64,000 nt of DNA from Pelodera strongyloides (GCA_036852015.1 JAANDG010000226.1:62001-126000); one strand, 5' to 3'; positions 1 through 13,166 are shown, counted from the stretch's first letter. Made by a program: numbers and translations. Notes: a model not told the origin generated them from the letters alone.

Positions 1-194
1 CAGTGACGCAGAGGATCGAAACCCCGTCACTTGGAGTTGGCAGAGAGGCCTGTGAGCCCCCCATCCCTTCGGACTCAGAAGACCAAGAAGACGTCAAGCT
101 TTCCCTGTTTCTTGAGCCAATAATAGATTATGGCATCGTTGTTTCCACCGTTGAACCTAGTTCAAACACATGCCAAGCATTTGATATTTATTAA
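1..194 (+). CDS. probable 3'-terminal exon of an upstream gene (partial)
   Basis: An open frame runs in from the window edge and ends at TAA 192-194. It codes about 63 residues rich in Pro, Ser, Glu and Asp, with an acidic patch (SDSEDQEDVK) followed by a more hydrophobic stretch (LSLFLEPIIDYGIVVSTVEP). The first 130 bases are richer in G and C than the following DNA, as for the other exons here. No acceptor is visible inside the window, so the exon must begin upstream of base 1. I recognise no domain. It could instead be a chance open frame; no AATAAA follows closely. Confidence 0.4.
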   Translation, partial: VTQRIETPSLGVGREACEPPIPSDSEDQEDVKLSLFLEPIIDYGIVVSTVEPSSNTCQAFDIY

Positions 195-1203
195 TCATAT
201 TGTTCGTTTGGATAATATTGTTTGAAGGTATAATTTTTGATAGATAAGGTGAAGAAAAAAAAATTATGGAGCGCAGCAAATTGGAACTGTGGTAGATGCA
301 ATACCTTTTTAGTGTAGTCATGACTCGGGTATTTCCTGCGCGATTTTTCCGACGCCGCGCCAAATTAGGTGCACATTTTCGCACCAGGTTCATGCGGCCC
401 ACCACTTGTTTCTAATAAACATTTAAACATTGATAGCTTCCGCAGGGATGAAAAAAGACAAGCGCTATTTTTGCGGAATTTCGCCATCACAAACTTTCAC
501 TTTCTTTCGTCCAGCTTTTGTTCTTTTAAAACTGTCCTCTGCTCCCCTAATTCTCTTATGCTCACGGATTATTTTTCAGAAACTCTATCTTATCTGGCCT
601 CTCTCCATTTCCCTTATCATTATGTCGATAGCAAAACACGGTTTCATGTAATTTTTAAAAACTTCTTTTCTCTTATTTGAAGCTCACTTCTAGACTTGCA
701 ACGCCTTGATGCTCTACTGATAATAATGATTGATTTGAAATTAATATGAGATGATACTTGACGTAATCGTCCTTGCTTTACAACTTTTATCATTTGATTT
801 TTGACCCCTCTTTTGATCTGGTTCAATGAAATTAAAGGCGATCTCACAATCTACTATGTTCTGTTTATTCGTTTATTATTATTTTAAATATCTTTCCTTA
901 TCTGTCGATGAAAACAGATCTCGATTTTTTCTTTCGCTATATGGGCGATATATATATACTATTCATTTATGTGCCCAGAGTTATCTTTAAAAAGCTCCTA
1001 ATTTTGAAGGAAATACTTTGAAGGACATAAAACCTATGTCTATGGTCTATGCGGTCTACGCTAGTTGCTTTTTGATTGACCGCAGTGTTTTCATTTTGAT
1101 GAATAGTTCATTGATCCTCCTAATATGTATGTTCTCTAGAAACTTGTGCTTTCAAAGTTTGTTTGGTGTTTGAATTTCGGAAATCAATTTCATTGTAATT
1201 TCA
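195..1203. other. intergenic, no gene seen
   Basis: AT-rich sequence between the partial exon at the left edge and the first coding exon of the sulfotransferase-like gene. Short open frames on both strands lack splice context and coding character. The useful feature is the acceptor TTTCAG at about 1199-1204, just upstream of the next ATG. Confidence 0.5.
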
Positions 1204-1210
1204 GAATACT

Positions 1211-4200
1211 ATGAGTTTCATGCGTTTGGACGCTATTCTTCCAATAATTTCTTATACAATCTATCACATCTTCCTTCGATTTTTCATTGCCTTGCAAACG
1301 GTATGTTTTAGTAAGATCTATTACAAAACAAGGAACTTAGATTTTGGCTAATTTGATAATTATCAAGGCATTTGTGAAGAACAGGGTTACCGCCACAGTC
1401 AACTACGAGTTATCGCGCGCCTAATCCTAAGATTGTGGCGCGCTATTGGCTTGTCTCTGTTGTGAGCCCTTTGAAAAGAGTGAGTGCGAGACACGCGCCA
1501 GGGGTGCGCCACCCCTTTGCTCTTCCACGCACATCATGTAATGTACACCCTCTTTCAGCTTCACCGGCGGTATAATGACACTTATGTGATACCGCATGGC
1601 AAAGCACGCCTATGTTCAATTTTAAATAAAAGGTAAGTCTATTTTTTTTTCGCATTTCATGTTATTCCGAAATAGCTCCAAATTTCGTTTCGTTTGAAAA
1701 GCACTACGTATGTATCATTTCATATGTATTATCTACAAACATCCTCGTCGAAAATAACATCACCTAAGGGCCCAAGGTCCCAAGGCCTAAGGGGTGAAAC
1801 TCACTATTTTTTATTGTAAAACTTCATCGGGATGTGCTAGTGTGTACATACTAACAATACCGCAGCACGCGCAAGGCAAAACCCAGCAATGCCAAACACA
1901 CCAGGAAAAGTTTCAGCATATTGACTTTTTTCGTGAACCTGACTGTTTAAGAAAACGCGATGTTGAAGAAATTGCCCGCGACCTGGACTTTATCCTTCTA
2001 CACAATCAATTCGTCGATGTCGATTTGTTGGACGACCCAAAATGGACATTGTACTCAATCAATAAGGTATACCTTCTCATCGTCTTCACTTACGAAACTT
2101 GGGTGGTGTGCGGCGAAATCCATTTTTGTGTGCGGCTGGGTGGCTGAGTTTTATCAGTGTAGTCTAATCGTAGGCAGAACAAGGAAGCAGTTTTAGAGGT
2201 TTTGAGGGTTTGCTAATGTTCTAAGAGATTGTGACCATATTCATGGATAACTGATTGTTTTTTTTTAGAATTATGCGCATTTTGTCCAACTTCCGAAGCC
2301 GATCATGCACTACAATTCGCAACGTTGTCCGTTTATGTATGTCGAGATGCTGGACGAGGTATATCATTTGTAGATTTATTTATTTTTACTTCCATCTCCG
2401 TTTTAGAATTGAAGTTTTGCTTTTTGGTAACACCAAAAGAAATACAGTTTACCTGAGGCTACACTGGGAGTATGAATTTTGGTTGCAAATGAAAAATTGG
2501 GGTATTGTTCGAGCGGGGGTCGAACCCGCGCGTCTTCCGCTATACGGGACGTTTACCATTACGCTGCGCTGGGAGTGTGCTCCCATATTCACAGTTTAAA
2601 GGGATGGGTTCACTACAAAATCACCTTGTTTTTATGTTTTAGTTTGATTGTCTTGAATTACTCCCTAGGGAAGATATTAGGTAAAAAAGGTGAGTATTCA
2701 TCGATCTTCCGATAACGTGAGTAAACAAGATAAACTAGGGAAGCTAAGAGATATGGCTGAAACACACTGTTTTGAGAAAAATAAACTGTAGTTTTCATCG
2801 TTTATTTTACTTAAAACACAGAAAAAACAGTGTGTTTCAGCCATATCTCTTAGCTTCCCTATTTTATCTTGTTTACTCATGTTGGCTCCCGCATCCCACA
2901 GTTCATGCACACCGCCACTTTAGTCATGAACGGTTTCTATGTATTTGCTGGGCCTTCACCAAATTATAATTAACGTTGCCCTTTTTTGCGACTCGATGTG
3001 CCTAGCATTTAGTACTAATACGTAATTATGTACAATAAAATTGCATTACTTAATTAATTACTTAATTTGAACTACCTAAAAAACTAACTGTTAATAACGA
3101 GCTTTTAATGCCTTTTTCCCGTTATTAAGCATGTGTAGTTGTGTTGTGATTTGCAGATGGAAGTAACACAATTGTGGTGCAAATATTTTATGCCTGAGCT
3201 GTAGTCGGTTGGAAAGGCATTGGCACACTGAGGGGGTTACGAGGAGTTGCTCTCTTTTTGAGATGGGAGAAGAGAGCAAATGGGATTAATTAATCACAGA
3301 GAGCGCATTAGGATCAGAGGCCTTTTTGTTGGAAATGGTTTAGTGTAAAGTGGCCAACTGTAAACCCTAACATAACACTGGACATTTATATTTTTCGACA
3401 AACACTTTGCTTCAGGCAGTTAACGTGGCCGAAGTGACCCGGGAGGAATTTGAGAAATTTGCCGATAGAATTGCGGAAAAACCACAACCCAATACGATAT
3501 TATACACGAATACAGCTAGGTACGATTTTACAGTAGATCTTATTTTAGTCGGAACGGGGTGAAGCGCCAACTAGTGAAACTCGGCGATGGCGCCGCGCAT
3601 AAATCGCGAAAAATGGTTCGCGGCTTAAGGATGACACGTCTTCTTAGCCCGCGAGGAAAGTGCGCCGTAAGTGTGCCCGACTGTCCAAGTGCCTGACGCT
3701 TAACATGTCAGGCTCACAAAAAATCGTATATTTTGTACGGGTAAAAGTCTAATCCTTTAACTTGTATAATACAGATGCGGCAGCACTCTTCTCGCCAAAA
3801 TGCTGCATGTGGATGGGCACTCTCAATGTTATGCCGAGCCGTATCCCATAGCCAATTTATCGATCGGAATGGACGAGGGAGGATTCACTGAACAGGTTCG
3901 ATTATCGATTACTTTTAAAAGAAAACTTAAATTTGAATACCATGGTAGTGTATGATAAAGCGAAGCACAGTAGACAACATCATCAATTAAAAAAGGAGCT
4001 CCATTAACGTTACGACTGAACTTTTTTGGGTGTTGGTGCGACATGTGTGCCACAAACGCGCCACATGTGCGCCTCGGGTGAGCAAGCAGAATAGTCCACC
4101 TGTAGCATGTCAGTAGGACCTTTTCAATAGGCATAATCTGATTTCTTCCATCCAACTCAACTTACAGGATGTGCGTTCTCTGCTTCCGCGTGTTATTACA

Positions 4201-4551
4201 ATCCTTCGAGCTCATGTGCCATCGGGCAAAGTTTGTATTATAAAGACTGAATCCACAGGAATCCGTCTCGTTCCCTATTCTGATGACGTCCCTCAACTAA
4301 AACACATCTTTTCATTCAGAAAGGGAGGACTAAAATCGGTGGAGAGAATGCTCCGAAGGTTTGACCGTCTTTATTATTAGATTACGATTTTCTAGGAGAA
4401 CGCTAAACGAATAGAAATGATCTGAATGGTAATAAGGAATCGTAAATCCACTCCTCTCTTTCGCTCTGCTCCCTTCTTTGTCTCCTGTACATTACAGTAG
4501 TCAAATTTTACTTAATGTATTCCTCTCTCTCCCTCTCTGTATCTCTTCGAG

Positions 4552-4584
<33 letters not shown>

Positions 4585-6265
4585 TCACTCTCTCTCTCTC
4601 TTCGTGCTCTCTTTCTCTCCCTATCTTTCTCTGAAAAAGCATGCGGAATAGGCTTGGCTAGCACTGTTGCACGCTGACCTCAAGCCGCTTGCACGCGAAA
4701 AGGCAACCTGTAAACGGGAGGAAAATGACGTGGGCTTCACGTAAAAACCTGTGGGCCATTCTTCGACATATTACGTGCGTGCTAATTTTGCCGCGTGCCC
4801 GCCGAAATTGTACGTTATACCTCTATCTCTGTGCTAAAAAAAGACCTATATTTTCAGAGAAGGCAACGGTGATATTCTCCTCTCTATGTATCTAATTGCT
4901 CCCAAGTTCTTCAATTTCATCTACGGAACCCTTACCGGCTCTGAAGGAGCTTTAATCAGAAAAACGAGGCCGGATAATTTCAAGGTAGTCTCTCTTTTTG
5001 TGCCGAATACACTGGTTCAGCTTGTATTTTTTAAATTGGTACAAAACAGTGGGGGAAAGAGTCCAACTGCTGACCTGAGTTAGGAGTACTACTCTGTTTC
5101 CCCACACCATGATGGTAGATCAAAAGAAGCACATAATGGAACCAATTTGCATGTAATATAACGGATTGCTTTGTCCAGCATAAGGTTCAAAACCACGTGC
5201 CATACCACTTTAAAAATGCACATTTGTTTAGAAGCGCGCTGCCATCGTTTACGCCGCCTCCTACGGTGTCTACTTGAAGAACGAGGAACGCTTTCTGATG
5301 CCTTGTCTCTGGTTTAAAGATCTGATCAATGACACCGAAAATCTGCTGAGAAATGTTTTTAATAAGGTAAGGTGATAAGATGATAAGATATAACCCCAAA
5401 GGAAGCGTTCATTGTAAATGTTCCTCAACACTAATTAAAAAACAAGGATATATTTGTTGTGCATTCGCAGGAAAGCGTTTTCATTTAAAGGATCGCAGTC
5501 ACTACAAAATCGTCGTTTTTCTTCGAGTTTACTTGTATTTAGTAAAGAATAGAGGCAAATACTTTACCAAAACCGAATAATTTTAATTCCAACTCAGGGA
5601 GTGAACAAGTAGAAAAGTAGTTCTACTTAACTACCGCAGGATCACGAAACGTGTTCACACAACTGCTTCCCGATCGGGAGTATGCAAAGTATTTCGGCAA
5701 ATATCTGCATATTATATCTTTACATATACTGCAAGGGTCTGCAGGCATATCACTACACGTTTCATAATCCCGCGGTAATTAAGTAGAACTACTTTTCTAC
5801 TTGTTCACCCCCTGAATTGGAATTCAAATTATTCGGTTTTGGTAAAGTATTTTTCTTTATTCTTTACTAAATTCAAATAAACTCGAAGCAAAATGATGAT
5901 TTTGGAGTGACTGCGATCCTTTAAAAAAGCAGCCTTTCAACTAGTAGTCACATATCGAAAAAGCCGACAGGTCTCACGTTTGCAGGGTAAATATTTTGAG
6001 GTAATCTTTGTTAATTACTTTTCCTGACGAAAAATAAATTGGCTTTACAGAATCCGAATTCTCATGTATTTTTCAGATCGGTATTCCCGAAGAGCTTGCA
6101 ATCGAAGCCTCAGCTTGGAAGAATGTTGATTCTCAGAAGGGTACCTTCCTCAGTCAGGACAGTCTCAAACACATCCATCTAGAGGATCTGACTGAGCAGG
6201 ACAAGAAGGACATGGTGCACTATGCGGAGGTCATGGGCGTTCCCGTTGAGATACTCATCGAGTAA
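1211..6265 (+). CDS. sulfotransferase-like, membrane-anchored P-loop protein
   Basis: Nine exons join in frame to 398 residues: 1211-1300, 1917-2066, 2269-2358, 3416-3519, 3775-3895, 4168-4358, 4858-4984, 5232-5366, 6077-6265 (TAA). The start follows a TTTCAG acceptor by six bases. Residues 1-30 carry a hydrophobic segment (ILPIISYTIYHIFLRFFIAL) that could be a type II signal anchor, so a Golgi position is likely. TARCGSTLLAKML (about 143-155) resembles the 5'-phosphosulfate-binding loop of PAPS-dependent sulfotransferases. HIFSFRKGGLKSVERML (231-247) resembles their 3'-phosphate-binding segment (basic residue, then Ser). Donor and acceptor of PAPS chemistry cannot be read from sequence; the substrate is unknown. 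Several introns hold palindromic repeats. Other P-loop transferases are the main alternative. Exon structure is firm; family assignment is moderate. Confidence 0.68.
2505..2575 (-). repeat. tRNA-like sequence inside an intron
   Basis: On the minus strand a near-perfect T arm is visible (GCGGG stem, TTCGACC loop, CCCGC stem), with an A-box-like AGCGTAATGG upstream and a short hairpin around TATAG where an anticodon arm would lie. The ends do not form a good acceptor stem. It is more likely a tRNA-derived repeat or tRNA pseudogene than a working tRNA. It lies in intron 3 of the sulfotransferase-like gene. Confidence 0.5.
2716..2881. repeat. palindromic inverted repeat
   Basis: Left arm GTGAGTAAACAAGATAAA... 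and right arm ...TTTATCTTGTTTACTCAT are about 65-70 bases each, nearly perfect complements, with about 35 bases between. It has the form of a small foldback element. It is intronic in the sulfotransferase-like gene. Confidence 0.8.
4521..4603. repeat. (TC)n microsatellite
   Basis: Imperfect TC-dinucleotide tract, intronic in the sulfotransferase-like gene (intron 6). Confidence 0.9.
5485..5924. repeat. TTAA-ended palindromic element, GATCGCAGTCACT family, copy 1
   Basis: Begins TTAAAGGATCGCAGTCACT and ends AGTGACTGCGATCCTTTAA. The arms of roughly 180 bases are complementary (for example the shared ACTACTTTTCTACTTGTTCA core). No open frame is inside. It has the form of a non-autonomous DNA transposon with a TTAA target duplication. 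It lies in intron 8 of the sulfotransferase-like gene; a second copy is at 45970-46390. Confidence 0.82.
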
Positions 6266-9200
6266 ATATAAAATCATAAGTTGAAAATCCAACGCCTAAC
6301 CGGAAAATCCCGCCAATAATTTAGGAGTCTATATGGTTACACATTGTATGCATTTTACCCCAGGGAAAAATTACTGTACTGTATTTTATTAGCATGAGAC
6401 TTCTTGGCTCTAGATTGTGTATTCAAATCCAAATTGATGTTTATTTAAAGCGGTATAACGTTCGGTTTTGAAACGTACGTCGGACGACTGCTTTATCATA
6501 TGTTGTATGCGAGCCTTATTTGACTAAAATTCGAGTAGTATCGAACAGTTATTCGCATGCGCTACATGGGAATACAGTATCCAAAATACGTTTGAAGAAC
6601 AGGGTGTTATACCACTTTAAACTTTTCTATATAATATGAACACTCGTTTGTTGACGTTTGTTGTTGGATTTTTTGTTTTGTTTTAATAAATGGATTGTAA
6701 TTTGCAGTTCTAGATATATTAAGCGTCATTCTTTTTCCAACTAGAACATAGAAAACGGAAGAATAATTTGGTGACGGTTCCCTCGTTTTTTCGTATACTA
6801 ACCCATTTGGTGACCACATGGTGACTTTGTCGTGACCAAGTTTTCTCAAAAACCATTTCGCGCCCGGTCAACGACGGTTTTTCTGTGGTGTTCGCAATTG
6901 TTTTATTTTCCTGTGAACGTGTAATTCACATCGAAATTCCCCTTTTGCACATATATTCAATTTATTAGTTCCGATCAGAACACATACATATGTATGTATA
7001 CGGCAAACCCAATGATAACATTTTAAAAATTTTCCGCCAAAAATAAACCATCCAGCGGATCGAAATAGAACTTTTTTATTCAGAAAAACTAATTGATTTT
7101 ATTATAAATGTTCGCTTTATCGAGTTATTTTTGTTGAATCTTACATCATTTGCAACTATTCGTGGAATTATTACAAAACATATACGAAGGAATATAAAAT
7201 ATAAAGAAAGATAAAAACGAAAGAAGCGACCGGGTATATAAAGACTCCAATACTTTGCTGGGTTGAGTGGTTGTTACTGTTTTTACTTTTATTTTTTTAC
7301 ATGTTACTTCGCTTTATTTTAGATTTTTTAAAGACATCTAGTGCAAAATATTGTTCTATGTCTCGGCTAGCGTTTTTTCCGAAGCTGCTTCCAGTTGTTG
7401 CTCTAGTGCAGCACAGTTTGGGAATTCAATAGCCTTGTGCGCGTAGCTCTCCCCCCCCCCCAGATAACTGTTTTCCAGATGGTACTATACCGTATACCTC
7501 CAAGCATAAGAGGTAGATTACCTCAAGTCTGGCTGGATAGAGCTACGATAAATCTGTAACTGCTATAGGGGTATCAAAAGATGGGGACCTAGGTCCTTCA
7601 CTATATGTCCTTCTAAAACATACAAATTCTATTATTTTCCAAAATTACTCCATTTCCTCCTTCTAATACCATAATAATAATATGAAAATGGTTATTAAGT
7701 TATTACACCGTCCTTAGGACATAATATTATTAGGTGCAAAATTAGGTCGTTACCCTAACAAGACGTCCTAATACGCCTAATACCTAATTTCGACCCATCT
7801 TCAGTTACATATACAATTTTGGCTAATGACTGGATATATATAAAATAGTACATACCCGTGTACATTCTATTTTTTTTATGTATTTATAATGATCAGGAAC
7901 ACAGTATATTAGAGGTTTCCAAACAAGCTACGAGCTACAATAGTTTGTCTTGTCTCATTTTACACACACAATTTGTATCCAGCGTAGGTAAGCTTATGGA
8001 CTTTGCGTGGGTATTAATTATATAATAATAATCCAGTCAATTTTCATTCATTCATATATAAATCATCACGAATAAGTGGCCTTTCTTAAAACAATTGTCC
8101 ACTAATTAAGTAAGATTATAAAGTGTTTGACAATGATAAATTGGGATCTTTGGTTAAAAAATCTATACAAAATGACTAACTGTTACTTCAAGTTTTGTTA
8201 TAACAATGGGTTAGGTTAACGCCCTATCCTTGAATGAGAATCCATGATGAATTTTGGAGCTTACGCTACGACAGAAGCTATGATGTAAAGTTACGTGGAG
8301 TTACGTATACTTGCGTCGTAAGCAGTTGTTACCTTGAGCATTGGACAAGGACCTTGGACATTGGACATGGATGTGGACTCTTTTGATCCAATAATCTATG
8401 CGTTAGCCATAAGGCAGACAGTTGATTACGCCAGTTAAGATAATTGAAGATTTATGTCAATAATGAATAACAGAGCAGTTACTACTTAGGTGACTCACTT
8501 TGGTCAAGTATGTTCTAACTAAAGACTACACATTTCTAATTTAAAGCGAAATACCGGAAGGTTTTTGAAACGGCCAGAATTTCGCCCGGGTCGGCCGGTC
8601 ACGTGGTTCACTACTTTTGGCAACATGAACAGTGTTTCGGGTGACATCAAAACGTTTAAGATAAACGATAAAGTATTTCATATATTAATGGTTATCAAAA
8701 AGGAGAACCGAATGGTAAAACTAACAACAAACAAAAAGTTATGCTAGAAGAGAAAAGAGAAGAGTCTGTGTATTGTTGAATGCTGGCTGGTTCGTTTTTA
8801 CCGGGGGAAAAGCAATAGAGTAATTGAACGAAACTGTGATAATTTTAAAGTGTATACGCTTTGTGGCATTGTCTTGTCGCTAAGAATGGAAGGTTCAGCC
8901 CAATACTAGCCAAAAAGCACCACCACACACCTCTAGCTAGCCGCGTAGGTTTTCAGTTCGTCTTTGCCATGCTGTCGCCAGTTTTCGCCGCGCTTGCATT
9001 TCCTTGGATGTTTTAGTAGACAAGTAACTTCTAATATAGTGTTTCCAATATAATTCATGCTCTTAACTTATCTAAAATGGCCAAAAATCAGGAAGAAAAC
9101 AACAGTGTTTTGCCAAACTTATGACAGCTTTTTTCGCTTTTGGAATACAAAATGTAGAAGTTGGCTTGTTCCCATCAAACTTTAAAATTTCATTTTTCCT

Positions 9201-9410
9201 TTCTTAATTTCACTATCATTTATTTTACTTTGTCAATATGTTCAGTTTCCTTTTGAATAAATATAAAGCGGTACTGTTAATTAAAACTGCACCAACATGT
9301 TTTATATGCGAATTGTGTTCCATTCTGTGCCGAAAATGTCCAACAGGGCACAAGGTCAAAGGACAACATTACAAACCACGTGACATACCCCTTTAACGCT
9401 TTATTTTTCA
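6266..9410. other. intergenic between sulfotransferase-like and TGF-beta-like genes
   Basis: AT-rich, no convincing exon on either strand. It holds a TTAA-ended element (6445-6620), a ten-base C run at about 7451-7460, and a right-hand element end at about 9375-9395 (CACGTGACATACCCCTTTAA). A TTTTTCAG acceptor at 9404-9411 marks the start of the next gene. Confidence 0.5.
6445..6620. repeat. TTAA-ended short element, AAGCGGTAT family
   Basis: Left end TTAAAGCGGTATAACGTTCG followed by GTTTTGAAACGTACG; right end GTTATACCACTTTAA. Inverted termini and TTAA borders match the many related copies in this window. No coding content. Confidence 0.7.
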
Positions 9411-9423
9411 GAAAGACTCACAC

Positions 9424-12400
9424 ATGTTGGTTTATATTCTATTTTGTTTCTTTGGCTCAACGTTTTCTAAAGCTCTGAGATCTTCCGATATGGAAGGAGA
9501 GATGTTAGATATTCTCAGAAGGCTAACGAATATTCAGGAACAAAAACAAAAACTTCTCAGAAGTTTTCAACTTGATCAGGTTTGTAGTTAGTAGTTAGTA
9601 TTTTGTACTTTGTACTACGGTAGTATTGATATCTTACGAAAAACGTTTTTATATTTGTATCTATTTACCGTCTTTCTGTCAAAATCTACTTTTCTGTGTA
9701 GTTCACATCACAGTACTCGGAAAGCATTGGTTTCCTTTGAAATGTGCCTAGAAATAGCATGCCTAACGGCCTAACGCCACCTTGTAAGAAAGCTATCTGA
9801 ACTTACAATTATTCTAGGCCGAAGTCTAAACCTAACAATAAGTCTAACATCCTTTAAGTTAAGCCTTACATAAGCCTAAAACTCATTTATAATGTTTTTG
9901 GATAGTGATTTGCACAAAACAATATTCTGTATATAAATATCCGTGTTTTCATCTCTTATTTATATTATTAGTGTAATAATGAAAGCTTAATAAAAACTCA
10001 TTATTATACACACCAAAACATTGGCCCCAAAATGAAAACAGTTCTGGAACATAGATCTAGACAAAATTAGTAATACATATAGTAAACTATTGTCATTAAC
10101 TTTTACAATATGTAAAACCAAAACAACTAAACATATTAATTGACAAAAATAATAATCATATTTGAATGAAAAAAGTGCTCATTAAGTTATGTCATTAATG
10201 AATGAAACTGGACAATAGTATAGGTACTGACTAATATAAAACAATGGTTGTTTTCTTCATTAATGGTTTATAACAAAGTCTTTTTCATTGGTATATTTAC
10301 CCTCTAAAAATCCGGTATGAGCAATCATTTTCTTGAATAAAATTAGCTTTTTTGTGAGAGCAGAAAGTTATGCCAGACCTAATTTCTTCCAAATAAAATC
10401 TTTCTTTATTATATAAAAGAGTAACTGTAGCCTAATTTGCATACCGATGTGCGTTACGGAAATTCAAATTTCGTGTTTTGGTATAAAAAGAGTTTTGCTG
10501 CTCAATATCGAAGTAAGCATACGCAATTGTTTCCTATTATGTGAATTTCTCATGAACGTTTGAAAATTTGTATATAAGTATGATCATGCTAAACCAATCA
10601 AATTTCCATGAAAGTCGCCTCAGGCGGCGCGAGCCGACTGGTTTTTCAATAAAATTGAAAAGCCATTTTCCAAAGGCTGGATTCTTACATAGCAAACATT
10701 TGTCAGAGAGTGGTTTACGATTTTTACGATATATGGTAAATATAATAATAGTTATAATATATATATATATATATATATATACGATATACCGTAATATAAT
10801 AATAATTATAATCTAGAAATGTAAATTTTTAAACTTTTTTCAGATCCCCAAAGTCTCATTGAGCCCAGAAGAACGGGAAAAATACGTGGAAATTGTGGAA
10901 AAAACTCAAGAAAGCGAAGTGACTTTGATCGAGGAAGATGTGATACTAATTGGACACTATGGTGGGTTATTTAGTTAATTTGCTCTCGGATGTCTGCTCC
11001 TTAGCGCCTTAGCGGTATACAACCCGATGCATTTTGCGACAAATGAGACCGCTGTTATTTAGGCTCTTGCGTTGCAAATTTTCTTTGCTTTCTGCTAACC
11101 AATGCATTTATATATAACGATGGCGTAACTATCTAATGCGCTACAAAAGAGAGCTTTTTTTCTAATTCTACTTTATTTTCAGACTCAAAATCTGGAATAG
11201 TTACCGTACCTCTACAATCACTGCACGATCGGCAACATAACAAGGTCGAAATCGTCAGAATCGAGTCAGTAAGGAAGGAGATAAATACAGCGAAACTCAT
11301 GAAGGCTTTACAGTCCGCTCTGGAGCAAGCTGAACCGGCAGCTGAACTACAGGTAAGACTTTGATAAACTTCTTAGATACTTACTAGATAGAGTTAATAT
11401 ATATATATATATATATAATATATATATATATAAAAATACAATGACGATACAATCATACAATGAATTTTTGATTTTCGCGGAGAAGCAAAAACAGGTGGCG
11501 CTTGCGCTTGCTATCTTTTGAGGAACAGAAGATGAGACGTTGTCTGATTCTCACCAGTTTCTACGGGAGAAGACTAGGTCCAGCGCTCTTGCTCTAGCCG
11601 CACAAAATTTGCTCGCCCGGCTCACGCTGCGCGCCACCCCCTAGCCGCAGGAAATTTGCTCGCCGGCTCACGCTGTGCACCTGGACATCGCGCAGTGGCA
11701 ACGCAAAGCACGCAACTAGCGCTACTAACGCAAAGTACCTGATGAATTGTACAATTATTTCAGGTTGAAGCTAATTTACCACCAAAATTCCCCATTGAAG
11801 TCAATATATTGAACAAAAAAGAGGGGAGAAATGCCCGCGCTATTCCAGCACCGGTCAGGTTTAATAATAATAATAACATTTGTGATAATTGGAAATTTAT
11901 TACATGGGAAACCACAAACCCCGATTTCGCCCTGATCAAGTCCCTCAAAAATCGAGCCTTGATCGGGGCGAAATCGGGGCTTTTGTTTTCCTGTGTATTT
12001 ATTTGTTATTATTTCAAGGATTACAAATAAATTGTTCTTAGAGTATACACTACATTCGCACTGATCAGTCAAGCAATCAGTAAATAATAATCGATAAATC
12101 AATGTAGATCTTCGAGCATTTGCGACTCCCGGAATAAACAGCAAAGACACAGATGTAAAATTGTCTTTACTGCTCGCAGATCTACCTTGCCTATCTATAT
12201 ATTCTCCATAATGGATCGTATCTCAACAAATCGATAAATCAATAAATATGCTTTCCAGCTTCTACCCTCGTCCGACGAGGACCGATGCCACATGACTTCA
12301 ATGTATTTCAACTTTACCGCACACGGTTTTGACTTTGTCCTCAGTCCGGAAGGGTGAGTTTTAATTAAAAGAACACTAATTTAATATTTATTTTTCTTAG

Positions 12401-13166
12401 AAATAAAGAAAATTAATTCTCCATTCAATCTAGGTCAATTCAGTTCACAGGCACACAGTACTGTGGTGTCTTTACATCAATTGCCGCTTACAATTAAATT
12501 CACAATAAGGGTTCCTCCTGTCCTGGACCTTATGCAAACGGGTCATGCTTATTGAACCAAAAAATACAGTGACTATATTGGTGTGCCACTTTTTCCACAC
12601 CGCTTGTGCGCCATAATTGCGCCGATTGTGCGCCAACCTTCACTTGTAATCGCTTGTGCGCCGTAATTAATTTTGTAACATAGTTCCACTTGTAACATAG
12701 TTCCTAATTAAAATCCCCCTTTCCAGTGTTCACATGGCCGAATGCAAAGGCGAATGTCACAAACAAACTGATCTTTTGGGCCGAATTGACCCGCGACGCG
12801 CAGAAAGGGAAGGATGCTGTCGACCAACGTCAAAGCGATCTATGGAGGTAATTTTTTAAACACTATTACTATATTAAGATTCTCGCGCTAGTGCCGCGCG
12901 CATACGGTCAAAAAGCGAGCGCGGAACACACCTTGTGCATCCCTGGCGGAACCCCGCGCACAAAATGTGCTAAATTGGTTCGACTAAGCATTAATACATA
13001 CCGTCAAGTAATGGAGGGCGAACTTGAATCCTAAGTCATATCTAAATTTCAACCTAAAAATAAAACTAACACATTTTTTCAGGCAATTATCCTAACAGCA
13101 AGTGGTGAAGTAAAAAAGACGACGATAAAGGACTTCATAGTAACTTCTTGTGGATGTCACTATTAG
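9424..13166 (+). CDS. divergent TGF-beta superfamily ligand precursor
   Basis: Seven exons: 9424-9579, 10844-10961, 11183-11352, 11764-11853, 12259-12353, 12727-12847, 13083-13166, giving 277 residues. The donor at 11854 (GTCAGG) is weak but needed for frame. Residues 1-17 form a signal peptide (MLVYILFCFFGSTFSKA). The pro-region is short, with a charged helix-like start. RNAR (170-173) fits a minimal furin site, leaving a 104-residue mature chain. That chain has the seven knot cysteines in family order: C188, C216-x3-C220 (CKGEC), C240C241, C273-G-C275 at the end (CGCHY). The C220-to-CC spacing is 19 residues, against about 30 in BMPs, so the wrist helix region is shortened, and the usual Trp pair of finger 1 is absent. 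It would be a secreted dimeric ligand for Ser/Thr kinase receptors. Start chosen after a TTTTTCAG acceptor 12 bases upstream. Subfamily not assignable. Confidence 0.82.
10757..10781. repeat. (AT)n tract
   Basis: Short AT-dinucleotide run in intron 1 of the TGF-beta-like gene; a similar one is at about 11398-11430 in intron 3. Confidence 0.85.
11909..11992. repeat. palindromic repeat with AACCCCGATTTCGCCCTGATC arm
   Basis: Arm AAACCCCGATTTCGCCCTGA is mirrored by TGATCGGGGCGAAATCGGGG with a spacer of about 20 bases, intronic in the TGF-beta-like gene. A related degraded sequence (AACCCCGATATGGCCAGATC) is at about 26420-26460. Confidence 0.7.

Noticed and set aside
1794..1916. Extension of the second sulfotransferase exon upstream to an ATG at 1794
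   Set aside because: The TTTCAG acceptor at 1911-1916 joins the first exon in phase 0, so the upstream part is intron.
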